Assembly: GCA_030848705.1 (NCBI GenBank)
Contig: CM061243.1
Coordinates: 116,026,674 to 116,090,673 of the forward strand
Reading direction: 5' to 3'
Origin: Heracleum sosnowskyi
Lineage: Eukaryota; Streptophyta; Magnoliopsida; Apiales; Apiaceae
DNA length: 64,000 nt
Shown piece by piece: positions 46,971 through 58,652 of the stretch (its first letter is position 1; every line of letters starts with the position of its first letter). The notes under the pieces are model-generated. The model saw only the letters and a list, made by a program, of their open reading frames with translations. It was not told the DNA's origin and did no database searches. Both the position numbers and the translations under genes were made by a program.

Positions 46971-47052
46971 ATCTATCAAACTTATAATTTACAAAACTTG
47001 AACTGAAATATGATATATGAGTAAATTGCATATTTAGTACAAAAAACGATGT

Positions 47053-47107
47053 TGGTGTAGTGGTTATGCACTTGGTTATTCTTAGAGAGGGCAGTTGTTT
47101 AAATCCA
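47053..47107 (+). other. tRNA-like / SINE-like internal promoter trace
   Basis: TGGTGTAGTGG (47053-47063) fits a pol III A box. TTGTTTAAATCC (47095-47106) is a weak B box at about the right distance. It may be a decayed tRNA-derived sequence. No cloverleaf could be established. Confidence 0.25.
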
Positions 47108-47352
47108 CACAACCCAATTTTTTTGGCAATTTCCGCCAAATTTTTTTACCAAAAATTTGAAATTACCGCGCACAACTAAAAAAGAATATAATTAAAATAA
47201 TAAAAGAAAAACAATTACGGTAAAAACTCATTTACCCTCTGAAATAAATTAATAGATCTAAATTATCATTACGTTTCGATCGTCGAAAATATTATTTAAA
47301 AACAATTATTATGTTTATTTTTAAAAAAAAAAAATTGTGCCAAAGCCTATAC

Positions 47353-47920
47353 CCTACCATTATCGGTAGGAAATAAGCTACAATTTCACGAAAAATTCAA
47401 AAATTGCGCCTAAAACTAAAAATTCAAAAATTGCGCCCAAACCAAAAATTCAAAAATTTTGCTGAAAATCATAACCTACCATTATCGGTAGGAAATAAGC
47501 TACAATTTCACGAAAAATTCAAAAATTGCGCCTAAAACTAAAAATTCAAAAATTGCGCCCAAACCAAAAATTCAAAAATTTTGTTGAGAATCATAACCTA
47601 CCATTATCGGTAGGAAATAAGCTACAATTTCCCGAAAAATTCAAAAATTGCGCCTAAAACTAAAAATTCAAAAATTGCGCCCAAACCAAAAATTCAAAAT
47701 TTTCGCTGAAAATCATAACCTACCATTATCGGTAGGAAATAAGCTACAATTTTACGAAAAATTCAAAAATTGCGCCTAAAACTTAAAATTCAAAAATTGC
47801 GCCCAAACCAAAAATTCAAAAATTTCGCTGAGAATCATAACCTACCATTATCGGTAGGAAATAAGGTACAATTTTACGAAAAATTTAAAAATTGCGCCCA
47901 AACGAAAAATTCAAAAATAA
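47353..47920. repeat. 122-bp tandem array, five copies
   Basis: Units start CCTACCATTATCGGTAGGAA at 47353, 47475, 47597, 47719 and 47841, exactly 122 bp apart; the fifth is partial. Each unit opens with the element's own subterminal motif followed by repeats of AAAATTCAAAAATTGCGCC. Confidence 0.95.
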
Positions 47921-48480
47921 TTTCCTCTTCTTATTACTTATAATACAATCATTTTTTTTTCTCATTTCACTTCAATTTTCTTCCCTCTCTTCATCTTCTT
48001 CTCTATATCTTTATCTTCTTCAAATCAATTTCACATATCATTCACTTTGTTCTTCTTCTTTTTGCTTATTTAAGTAATTTTATCTTCATGCTTATTTTGT
48101 TATTTAATTCTTAATACTAATTCTTGCTTTTTATGTAAATTTTAGGTACTTGATGAAGATCCAAAGACAATGATGTGGAAATAGAGAAAATGATTGTGAA
48201 GAAAATAACATGAAGATCCAAACGAAAAAGATGAAGATTTTGAAGATAATTAATTAAGCCTTGTAAATAATTTTTGATTTGTAGTTTTGGTCCATAAGAA
48301 CAACTTATAATTTTGAATATTATGATTTATGTGTAAGGAATGTTTGAATTTTCATATACAATGAATGTTTGATTATTTGTTATGGTTGTATACTTGTGAA
48401 TTATATATCGATCTATTTTTTTATAATGATTTGAGCAATTTGTTAGATAGGAGAAGTAATGAAAGCTTTATTTTTTTTTG
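47921..48480 (+). other. CACTA-C core, gene-like but not recognised
   Basis: CT-rich leader-like stretch (47940-48060), then an intron-like segment ending TTTTAGG (about 48148), then a short run rich in GATGAAGATCC ending before 48260. It could be the decayed first and last exons of a transposon gene. No domain is visible. Confidence 0.35.
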
Positions 48481-49173
48481 AAACAATTGTCTAGTAATTC
48501 CTACCACCTTCAAAGCATTTCCTACTGTCTTCATAACATTTCCTACCGTATTCATAGCATATCCTACCGTCTTCGTAACATTTTCCAGAATTGATGAATG
48601 CGGTAGGTTTTAACTAGTAGGAAATACTGAAGGTGGTAGGAATTGCTTGGTAGGAAATAGCTATTTTTATGTGCTTCTGTTATAAAACCTACCATTTTGG
48701 TGCCTCTTGAGTTGGTAGGAAATGCGTTGGTAGGATTTGGTTGGTAGGAAATAGTCCTTGACCAGGGTCAAATGTGACCCCACAAAATGACGTGGCAGTG
48801 ACCCCCACTCGTGACACGTGGCATGACATGTCAACCTCGTGGCAAGTGACGTGTCGGGGTCCACCGCCATGTGGCCGTCGATGTGGCTGTTGATGTGGCT
48901 CGCCACATGGACAGCCATTTGGCATGTGGGACCGTTTAAGAAACAGACCACCAATTCCTACCATCACCAATTCCGACCTGAGCAATTCCTACCATGTCGA
49001 ATGGTAGGAATTGACACCAATTCCTACCGATTGACCCCCAAAACCTACCATTTTCGTGGTAGGAAAAGGCCGTTTTTGGTGTAGTGTAAATTGGTCCTCA
49101 CAAGATGCCTACGTATCTCAAATCGTTATTGAGAATCAAGCCAAAGACGTAGTTCTGATTGTAGGATCAGGGA

Positions 49174-49183
49174 CCTTATATAG
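49174..49183 (-). promoter_or_regulatory. TATA box in gypsy 3' LTR
   Basis: Minus-strand CTATATAAGG; the same sequence is at 63908-63917 in the 5' LTR, where it would start genomic RNA. Confidence 0.7.
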
Positions 49184-49458
49184 GCGTCTGGAGCCTAGTA
49201 TTTATGGTATGTTTAGGAGTCTTAGCGAATAAGTCTCCTTTTCGATATTGGATAAACATTGTGTTGCTTGCTGAATAAGTCTTTTCCTTGTTGATAAAGG
49301 CTATGACTCATTGATTTGCCTTTAATTGGGATTCCGGATCCTTCTTTGATAAGATTTCCATAATTTGGGCTCAAACTAGGTTATTTTCGTAGAAGTTATA
49401 GCGTATTTTTCCCAAAATTTTCTATTTTTAGGGCATTTTCTGGCCTCAAACTAGGTTA

Positions 49459-49669
49459 TTTTCGACCAGGAATCAGTACAAATTCGACCTGGAATTCGAC
49501 CATGAATCAGTACAAATTCGACCTGGAATTTCGACCAGGAATCAGTACAAATTCGACCTGGAATTTCGACCAGGAATCAGTACAAATTTGACCTGGAATT
49601 CGACCAGGAATCAGTACAAATTCGACCTGGAATTTCGACCAGGAATCAGTACAAATTCGACCTGGAATG
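49459..49669. repeat. 34-35 bp tandem array in gypsy, six copies
   Basis: AATCAGTACAAATTCGACCT recurs at 49471, 49505, 49540, 49575, 49609 and 49644, with TTCGACCAGG between units. Confidence 0.95.
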
Positions 49670-50450
49670 GTCCCAGGTCGAAGGATTCGACCTCAGATTC
49701 TCGGTCATTTTCGACCAGGATCGTTCGACCTCGAGCATCCTTTTTTCGACCTTGTTTCTGGTCCCAAGTCGATGGGCTCGACCTCATTTTTCCAGCCTTT
49801 TTCGACTAGAATTCTTCGACCTCGAGCATCCATTTTTCGACCTCGATTCTAGTTCCAGGTCTTTTGTTTCGACCTCATTTTTCCAGCCATTTTCGACTAG
49901 GATCATTCGTCATCGATTTTAGTATATCTTCGACCTCGATTGATTGTGAGGTCGAAGCTGTCGACTTCACTTCATAAGCTTTTTTCGACCTCGACGTGTC
50001 GACTTCATTTCCATGTGTTTTCGACCAGGATTTCTTAGTTATCCTGGCTTTGTTTTGGTACGAGGTCGTATGTTTCGACCTCGATTTCCCATACATTTTC
50101 GATCTCGTTTGCTCGAGTTCATCCTCGTGTTTATTCGATCTCATTTTCGACTTCAATTAGCCATTTTCGACCAGGAATTTCTGATTTCCTGACTTTATTT
50201 TGGTACGAAGTCGTACAATACGACCTCGATTTCCCATACATTTTCGATATCAATCTCTCGACTTCAATTTAGGGTCTTTTCGACCTGGAATCTTTAATTT
50301 TCTAGCTTTATTTAGGAGTGAGATCGAGTGATACGACCTCAATTTTCCATATACTTTCGACTTCAAGCGTTCGATGTCGATCAAGGGTCTTTTCGACCTC
50401 AATTTTGTTTTTACCTTGGTTTTATTCCAAGATTTATTTTTGGATTTTGA
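49670..50450. repeat. TCGACC-rich diverged repeat region in gypsy
   Basis: Dozens of TTCGACC(T/A) motifs. A larger diverged unit of about 140 bp (TTTGTTTTGGTACGAGGTCG ... GATTTCCCATACATTTTCG) occurs at about 50048 and 50187, and in weaker form at about 50300. Non-coding; part of the LTR or of the region next to it. Confidence 0.8.
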
Positions 50451-50945
50451 ATAGTCCAACTTTAATTTGGACTTAAATCTTTCCAGCCTTTGGCCTTAAC
50501 GGGCCTTATTTGATTTGGGCTTCGATTTGGCCTGAGATTTAATTTATTTGGGATTTTGCCTTTGTAATCCTTAAATGGATTTTATGGGCCTTACTGACTA
50601 TAGACGGTTGCCCTTCCTTAACCGGTAGGGTTTCCAGTCATCTTGTCTATATAAGAGTGAGTTTTCACTATTCTCTTCACTTCATACTTCTTTTCCTCCG
50701 AAAATTTCTCTCTAGTCTTCATAGTTTTTTCTCTCTTTTATTCCGTGGTAAGGCGATTCCTGGCGAGTTTTTGTACGATGGTGATCTCGTGTTTCTGGGA
50801 TAAATCTTCATCCCTTGAAGATTTCTGGGTTTTCACCTTCATCCCTTGAAGATTTCTGGGATTCTTTGAAGATTTTCTGAGAATTTCTTTGAAGATTTTG
50901 AAGATTTGAAGATTTTTCTGGGTTTTCTCTTGAAGATTTGAAAAT
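50451..50945 (+). promoter_or_regulatory. promoter and leader of the antisense gypsy gene
   Basis: TATA box TATATAAG at 50648-50655, a CT-rich start region, then a roughly 290-base leader with at least seven TTGAAGATTT-like iterations (50800-50955) before the ATG at 50946. The TATA box is on the strand opposite to gag-pol, so the gene has its own promoter. Confidence 0.6.
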
Positions 50946-52785
50946 TTGAAGATGTCTGACAAAACTGCTCAACGCCTCCAGAAAATGAACAAAGCTTCTA
51001 AGAGAGGTATCACCATTCGTTCTTCTCATATGTCACTTCAAGATATGATTTTAGAACGTAGTGATGAATATCCTTCTGTGTCCCACTTAGATTCTTTTGA
51101 CTGTAGTAACAAATTCCACGAAATCGATTTAATTAGGGACTATAACAAAATGTATAGGGTTAAGTCCCCTTATAGGTTAGTCCCAGCTGGCCCAGGGGAC
51201 CGTTCTTGCCATTGGCGTCCTGATGCTTTATGCATTTACAAGGATGCCATTGTCGTGGGACTCAGGTTCCCTTTTCATGAGTTTATTCCCAGGCTTTTGG
51301 CTGATGTTGGGATCAACCCTTGCCAACTTCCTCCAAACGCCTGGAGAATCAGTATGTGTTTCATTGTCCTTTGTTTGAAGAACAATTTTCCTTTGTCTGT
51401 AGCTTTGTTTAGAAACATTTTCCAATTTAAAAATAGCTCAGCCATTACTTTGGGTTGGGTTTATATCAACCACCGTCCTTCCACTCCCCCCATATTTCAC
51501 CCCAAATCTATTCCAGATAACAACCCCAAGTGGAAAGAGGAGTTTATGTATTTGATTTGGGAAGGAGGGGATTGGGGCACCCTTTTTCGTAGTTCCTTTA
51601 GTAGGGTTTCATATGGTAGCCCTAGTAATATCATCCTGAATGATGAGGAGGCCCATGCATATGCTGAGCTCACAAAGGATGATTATGCCACATTGGCTTG
51701 GGTGCTCCTGGACGAGTTCCAGCTTAAGTCCTTGGGACTTTCAAACGTTTCTGATAAGGGTAATTCTCACCTCATATTTTCCTTTGTTTATTTAAGATTA
51801 TCTTATACCAACTGTTTCCTTCCTTGTGTTTTTTGCAACTGTGGTCTTTATTAATAAGACCAACGAGCCCGAAGATGGGGAGACAGCAAGGATGAAGAGG
51901 GCACGTTTGGGAGGGAAGGACTCTCGTGCTTCCAGTGTTCCAGCTTTTATAAGGCCCCATGTGGACCTTACTGAAGATGCTGAGGGTCCTGCCTCGGCCA
52001 GGAGCTCAGTTTGGCGCCCCAACTGGGGTCTTAGGAAGAAGGAAACAATGGTGGGAGTGTCCAAGCATGCTGTGGAGTGGTCCTATACCATTCTTTGACT
52101 CCTTGTGACTACAAGGACTTTGTCTCCAACTCCACCATTGAGGGGGTGGAGCATGCTGGATCTCAAGCTATGGCTGCTGTAAGTATATCTCTTCTTTTTT
52201 CTTTGTAGTTAATAATGTATTTCAAGTTTAAGTATTTGACTTGTAACTTGCTTGTAGGTTAATGCCAACTACCAAGGGGCTCTCTTTCAAGCCAAGGCTT
52301 GGCGCTCATCTTCGGAGGCCAACCAAGGAAAGTTTGAGAAGTCCCAAGAGGATGTGGGCTCACTGAAGGCCACCTTAGCCAGGAAGGAGAAGGAGTTGGC
52401 TGTCTCCCAGGCTGAGCTGGTGTCTTTGAGGAAAGGCAAGGATGACTTCATCGATGAGTACCTTGACTCCACGGAGTACGAGGACTTGATTGATAAGCAT
52501 GACGAGCTCCACTTCCCAGTTCAGTATACTAAGGGATGGGATGACGTTCTTTCTGCTGTTTTGGAGAAGATGCCTGGATCTCTCCTTATTTCTGATTTTC
52601 CAAGCCCTCACCTTCCTACTCCTTTGGAGGTGTCTTTGGCTGGAGAGGACGAGATGGAGGAGGATGACATGATCTTAGACCTGGATCACATTTCTTCACC
52701 TGGTCAGACTGCCGGGGCTGATGATGCTGCCCTTCGCTCTAGAGAGGAAGAGGAGGAGGAGGAGGACGTGGACAAGGAAGATTAG
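50946..52785 (+). pseudogene. antisense ORF of the Tat-type gypsy (PF04195-like)
   Basis: Plant-specific protein of unknown function, found in Tat retrotransposons and matching the family called 'putative gypsy type transposon'. Exon 1 (from ATG 50946) has YRLVPAGPGDRSCHWRPDAL, the typical VGLRFPFHEFIPRLLADVGI and LPPNAWRISMCFIVLC. An intron of about 110 bases ends at AATAAG (51858): a donor at 51747 keeps the frame, one at 51760 would not. Exon 2 starts TNEPEDGETARMKRARLGG. A one-base shift before 52089 moves the frame to HSLTPCDYKDFVSNSTIEGV. A clear second intron (GTAAGT 52179, acceptor before 52258) leads to exon 3 with a coiled-coil (LARKEKELAVSQAELVSL) and an acidic end (REEEEEEEDVDKED). 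The shift probably kills the product. Confidence 0.75.
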
Positions 52786-53098
52786 GTGTAGTTTCACTTT
52801 TGGCCATCATGGCTTGTACTTTTGTTTATGTACTTTCAACCTACGGGCTTAACTTAACTTTTCTATTTAAGTTTTTATCCAGCCTTATTTATTTCTTGTG
52901 GCCATTCATGGCTTGTGTTGTTTTCTTGCTTCTTGAATGTTTGTCAACACTCATAGTATATAAGCTTTAAAACATGAAAATACTGAATCTATTCATAACT
53001 TGAAAATGGGATCAACCCTTACATAGTACCCAAGTTTAAGAACTCGGGTTGGTTTTATCAAACCATATTCATAGTAGTGAGTCCTCCTAGGAAACACC
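52786..53098. other. spacer between antisense ORF and pol
   Basis: T-rich 3' region shared by the converging antisense gene and pol. GGCCATCATGGCTTGT and GGCCATTCATGGCTTGT form a short direct repeat (about 52802 and 52900). No gene. Confidence 0.5.
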
Positions 53099-56000
53099 TT
53101 AAACATAATAAACTTTCAAATTGGAGGCATGCCAAGTCCTTGGCACCTCATGCCCTTCAAGGGTTTCTAGCTTGTATGAGCCTCGACCAAATACGTTCTT
53201 GACGCGATATGGTCCTTCCCAATTTGGGGCCAACTTGCCTTTTTGTCCAACTCCGGATGCTTCAATCTTTCTGAGAACCAAGTCTCCTTGACGAAAGAAC
53301 ATTTTTTAACCCTTAGGTTGTAGTAGAAAGAGGCATTCTTTTGATGTTCAACTATCTTGGTGTTTGCTTCATCTCTAACTTCGTCAATTAGATCCAAAGC
53401 TAGCCTCAAGCCTTCTTCGTTTTCTTCTGGTTCATAAGCCTCAACTCTTGGGGAGGTGTGAGTAATCTCCACCGGGACCACTGCCTCTGCTCCATAAGCC
53501 AATAGAAATGGAGTTGCCCCGGTGGTGACTTTACAAGTAGTACGATATGCCCAAAGTATGGGGAGTAATTCGTCTACCCAAGTGTTTCTGAAGCGTTCAA
53601 CTCTTTTCTTTAGTCCATCCAGGATAATTCGATTTGCAACCTCAGATTGCCCATTAGCTTAAGGATGGGCAACAGAAGTGAAACGCAACTTGATATCATT
53701 CTCATCACAATACTTTTTGAACTCATCGTTGTTAAACTGAGTTCCATTGTCTGTGACCAGGACTCGTGGAATTCCATATCTGCATATAACATTTTCCCAG
53801 AAGAAATGCATTACTTGCTTGGTGGTTATCTTGGCTAATGGCTTAGCCTCAATCCACTTGGTGAAGTAGTCAATTGCTACTATCAAGAACTTTCTTTGAG
53901 CACTGGCCATTGGAAATGGCCCGAGTATATCCATTCCCCACATGGAAAAGGGGATAGGTGAGTTAATGGATGTCATCATCTCTGGTGGTTGTCTAACCAC
54001 TGGTGCATGTTTCTGGCACCGTTCACATTTCTTCACATAGCTTTTAGCATCAGCAAGTATGCTTGGCCAATAGAAACCTAGACGGGTGACTTTATGAGCA
54101 AGGGCTTTGCCCCCCAAGTGTTGCCCACAGATTCCTTCATGCACTTCCTTTAGGGCCAATTCTGCCTCTTGGGGTCTCAAACATTTCAGATATGGAATGA
54201 TGAAAGACTTCTTGTATTGGAGTCCCTCAATCAGGGTATACCTTAGTGCTCTGACGTATAGCTTTCGTGCTTCTGAAGTATCGTTGGGTAGCCACCCAGT
54301 TTCCAGATGAGCTTTGATGGGATCCATCCAACAGCTGCCAACATCAATGGGTGCTACCAACTTTCCGTTGATGCTTGGGGTCTTCAAGACTTGGAAGTAT
54401 ACACTCCCTGCATAGTTTTCAATTTCAGAAGAAGCAAACTTAGACAGGGCATCAGCCTTTATGTTTTCTTCCCTTGGAATGTGCTCCACATAGCATTCGT
54501 CAAATTGAGTCATGATGGTCTTAACAAGTTTCAAGTACTTGGCCATGACTTCATCTCTGGCCTCAAATTCCCCATTTACTTGGGAAACCACTAGCCTCGA
54601 GTCTCCACATACTTTCAGAGTTTTGACCCTCAAGGCTCCAGCCAGCCCTAAGCCAGCTATCGGAGCTTCATACTCAGCCTCATTGTTTGTCTTTGGGAAG
54701 TCAAGTTTTAGTGCATACTTAATGAGGAATCCATCAGGACTTTGTAGCACTAAACCAGCTCCACTTGATTTTGTTTTTGATGCTCCATCAAAATAGAGCA
54801 CCCAATATTCTTTGAAGTCCATTTCTTGATCTTTCTTGTCTTCCATTATTACTTCCTGCCCCCCGACTTCTTGGTTGTCAATGGTACATTCAACCATGAA
54901 GTCAGCAAGTGCTTGAGCTTTTATGGCCGTTCAAGGCTTATACTTGATGTCAAATTCGCCCAATTCAATAGCCCATTTGATCAATCTTCCACTAACTTGA
55001 GGGCTATGCAAGATGTTTCTTAGAGGTTGATCAGTCAAGACCTCTATCTTGTGAGCCTGGAAGTACGGGCGTAGCTTTCTTGAGGCCATTATCAAGGCTA
55101 AGGCAAACTTCTCAATCGTTGAGTAGTTTATTTCTGCCCCATGAAGAATCTTACTCACATAGTAAATGGGTTTCTGAACCTTCAATTCATCCTTTACCAA
55201 AACGGCTCCAAGAGCTGTGCTAGAAACCGCCAAGTACAAATAGAGAATTTCCCCTGGCTTGGGTTTTGCCAATAGTGGTGCCTCAGCCATGTATTTCTTC
55301 AGGGCCTCAAAGGCCTCTTGGTTTTCAGTTGTCCATTCAAAAAAATTCACATTTTTGAGTGCTTTGAAGAAGGGTAAACACTTCTCTCCTGACTTGGAGA
55401 TGAACCTTCCCAATGCTGCCACTCTCCCTGTTAGTTTTTGGACATCTTTGACAGTCTGTGGTGGCTCCATGTCTAGAATTGCTTTGATTTTGTCGGGATT
55501 GGCCTCGATTCCTCTCTTGGAAACCATTAGGCCTAAAAACTTTCCCGAGCCTACACCAAAGGCACACTTAACTGGATTCAACATCATCTTGTGGTGCCTC
55601 AACACTTCGAATGCCTCTCGGTGGTGCTTAATGTGATCGGCCTTATCGAGGCTCTTGACTAGCATGTCATCTACGTAGACCTCCATGGTTTTTCCAATTA
55701 GGTGTTCAAAGATTTTGTTTACCAACCTTTGATAGGTCGCTCCTGCATTCTTAAGCCCAAAAGCCATGACTAAGAAACAGAAGACACCAAAGTCAGTGAT
55801 GAATGATACCTTGGCGATATCATCTTTGTGCATCTTGATTTTATTATATCCACCGAAGCCATCCATGAAACTTAGCATCTCATGCCCAGCAGTGGCATCT
55901 ATTAGAGCATCAATCCTTGGTAAGGGAAAACAATCCTTAGGACATGCATCATTCAAGTCGGTGAAGTTGACGCACATCCTCCACTTCCCGTTAGCTTTTT

Positions 56001-57021
56001 TGACCATCACGGTGTTAGCTAACCATTCTGGGAATTGGATTTCCTCAATGAACCCAGCTTCCAAAAGCTTATTCACTTCTTGCTTAATGGCTTCAAGCCT
56101 CTCTGGAGCAAAATTTCTTTTCTTTTGTTCCACTGTCTTCCTTTCTGGATCCACATTCAATTTGTGAGATATCAATTGGGGATCAATCCCTGGCATGTCG
56201 GCCGCTGTCCAAGCAAAAACGTCATTGTTTTCTTGAAGAAAAGACGTGAGTTTGTTCTTCAATGGTTCGGGCAGTAGTGCCCCAATATAAGTCACCTTAT
56301 CTGGTTCACCCGGGACTAAGGGAATTGGGATTAAATCCTCAGCTGGTTTCCCTCTTCTGTCCTCGTTGTCGCTGATATTCATGTCTTCAATTGGGAGAAC
56401 TTGCCCCCCGGTTCCATCAGGTCTTAACGCGGCTACATAACAACTTCTAGCCATCTTTTGGTCTCCTCGTTCTTCACCAATCCCATTCCTCGTTGGGAAC
56501 TTGCTTTTTAGATGATAAGATGAGGCAACAGCCTTGAACGCATGAAGACCAGTCCTTCCCAGGATTGCATTGTAGGTTGAAGTCGCTTTTATAACTATGA
56601 AGTTCAACATCTGAGTAGATGTATTCATCCCTTGCCCTATAGTCATTGGGAGTTGGATAGTGCCTTCCACTTTTGATTCCACCCCGTTGAATCCATATAT
56701 AGGCATATTTGAGGACGTTAACTGAGAGTCTGTGTAACCCATATTGATAAAGGCATCGTGGAACAAGATATCCACTGAAGCTCCATTATCAACCAAGACT
56801 CTTTTTGTTTCGGAGTTTCCTATCACAGGTATTATGACAAGAAGATCATCATGGGGGAACTTCACCCCTTCCAAGTCTGAATCGTCAAAACCTATTGACA
56901 CTTCTGTTCTGGCACGCTTCGGTGCTTCTCCAACCACAGTCATTACCTCTCGGGCATAAGCCTTTCTTGAGTTTCGGGAGGACCCAGCAGCAGTTGGCCC
57001 TCCGAATATCATGTTAATCAC
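53099..57021 (-). pseudogene. Tat-type gypsy pol: protease, RT, RNase H, integrase
   Basis: Aspartic protease VDNGASVDILF (about 56780); RT with LNVDPERKTVEQ, GKWRMCVNFTDLNDACPKD, catalytic EVYVDDMLVKS (about 55670) and KNAGATYQRLVN; RNase H (YFDGASKTKSSGAGLVLQ, EEN then ADALSKFAS); integrase zinc region (HxxxH...CERCQKHA), core MWGMDILGPFP, VLVTDNGTQF and the Glu in GQSEVANR; C-terminal end NWEGPYRVKNVF. Gypsy order (RT before integrase) is clear. Breaks: TGA at 54928-54930 (KP*TAIKAQ), TAA at 53656-53658 (HP*ANGQ), and a frameshift near 53310 (RVK to MFFRQGDLVL). All catalytic residues otherwise survive. Confidence 0.92.
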
Positions 57022-58555
57022 TGGCCCTCGGGGCTTGGGATTCCGATCTTGATCGTTGTCCCTTCTATCATAATCCTTCCTTTTATAGTTCCCCTTTGGC
57101 TCCCTTGGCTTCCATCCTTAGTGAACTTGCTGAGTTTTCCTCTTCGTATCAGAAACTCAATCTCATCTTTCAATTGTCTACAATCATCGGTGTCATGACC
57201 GACTTCTTTGTGGAACCGACAAAACTGATTTTGGTTCCGTTTGGACAAATCAGCCCTCATTGGCTTTGGCCATTTGATATCTTCTTCCTTGGCTATCTCC
57301 ATCAGAATTTGACTCCTGGGAGTATTCAATCTTGCATATTCTGTGAATTTTGGCCCAAAATTGCTTCTCTTGGGGGGAGAATCGGAGTTCTTTGATGTTC
57401 GGGGAAACTTTTCCTTGACGTCGTACTCCTGAGTTTCTTTTCTTTTCTTTGAGTTTCCACTACCGCCAGTAGCGGGTTCATATTTTCTCATACTTTCTTC
57501 CGCCTTGATATACTTTCCGGTTCTATCTTGGAGCTTCAGCATGCTCTCGGGGGGATGTTTAGCTAACGACCGTTTGAAGTGGTCATCAGTGGTTCCTTGT
57601 TGCAGGGCTATCATAGCCACTCTGTCCTCTAAGTCCGGGACTTTTAAAGCCTCTCGAGTGAATCGATTGATGTAGTCCCTTAGGGCCTCATTCTGCCCTT
57701 GCCGGATTGCCATGAGTGATGCAGAACTTTTCTCATGCACCCTTCCACTAATGAACTGATTGATGAAAGCCTTGCTTAGTTCCTTGAATGACCCAATAGA
57801 GTTGGGTGGTAGACGGCTATACCAACGTTGTGCCATGCCTGCCAAGGTTTGTGGAAATGCCCTACACTTGACCGCGTCGTTGGTTGGCTGCAGCAGCAGT
57901 GCATTGGAGAAGGTCCTTACATGATTTGCGGGATCACCCGTTCCATCATAGGCTTTGATCGAAGGCATCTTAAACTTTCTGGATATAGTCGTTTTCATGA
58001 TGTCTTGAGTAAATGGTGGTGTAGGATCATCAGGATCTCCTAGGAGCAACAGAATACTAGGATCACCCCTTGGGGCTTCAGCCCTCTTGGTCCTTCTTGC
58101 CGGTGGATCCAAGTTGATTATCGGGATCCCTTCAGTCGTTCGGCCCCGAGATTGAGCGGCCTCTTCTTCAGCAAGGAGTTTTTTGAGCCTTGCAGTCTCT
58201 GCCTCATGGGCTGCAAGTTTCTCCCTAGTAGTTTGGGGTTGCTCCCGATTTGTCTGGGAAGAACGTCTCCTTCTTGGAGCGACATCCTCCCCCAGTTGTA
58301 TAACCCTCATCCTCGGTGTATGGGCCAGAGTAATCTTGAATGAGAGGGGTCTGACGAGTTTGGGGTCCCAGACCTTGAATATAAGGGGTACATATGCCTC
58401 ATGGTATATTGGATTAGTTCCACTACCACCCGCCATGGGTCGAGGGGGCATGCCATAGCTTGGCATCCCCAAAGTCTGATTCGCGTATTGAGGGAGATCA
58501 GTAGTATGGAGTTGAAGACTCCTTGGTGCACTCATGAGTAGCGGGGAGGTCGTGA
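57018..58555 (-). pseudogene. Tat-type gypsy gag, main part
   Basis: Retrotrans_gag domain (IKAYDGTGDPANHVRTFSNA, AQRWYSRLPPNSIGSF, NQFISGRVHEKSSASLM, EALRDYINRFTREALKV), then a CHHC-type knuckle CRFHKEVGHDTDDC and KDEIEFLIRRGKLSKF. A predicted coiled coil (REKLAAHEAETARLKKLLAE) precedes the core. Near 57095 the frame slips: the +1/-1 frame gives the expected DRNPKPRGPVINM continuation into pol, while this frame ends at 57018. The N-terminal end is separated by CACTA-D and resumes at 63483. Confidence 0.88.
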
Positions 58556-58652
58556 TTGCACTACAAGAATAATTGAATCAGACAAGGCTTTTTGCCCGTT
58601 GTCTGATGCCCTAGAAAACCGTTGTCTATTGAGATGCAGTCTGTTACGCAGC

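Larger units (their letters stand above)
45528..49086. mobile_element. CACTA-C, non-autonomous
   Basis: A perfect 30-bp terminal inverted repeat beginning CACTACACCAAAAACGGCCT, with duplication TAA (45525-45527 and 49087-49089). Subterminal arrays of TTCCTACC/GGTAGGAA occupy 45560-46280 and 48490-49060. It is 3,559 bp long. No transposase or recognisable cargo gene; holds two tandem repeat systems. Confidence 0.95.
45438..49462 (-). repeat. 3' LTR of the gypsy element, outer part, interrupted by CACTA-C
   Basis: 45438-45527 and 49087 onward match the right LTR at 63734-64000. The comparison stops where the window ends (equal to about 49269 here). The far boundary cannot be fixed; the LTR may extend into the repeat region after 49459. 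Confidence 0.85.

Noticed and set aside
47353..47920. 122-bp array as a CRISPR array
   Set aside because: Units are head-to-tail copies with no unique spacers, inside a eukaryotic transposon.
53659..56277. Several plus-strand open frames of 60-130 codons over gypsy pol
   Set aside because: All are antisense shadows of the minus-strand pol, which has every expected domain.
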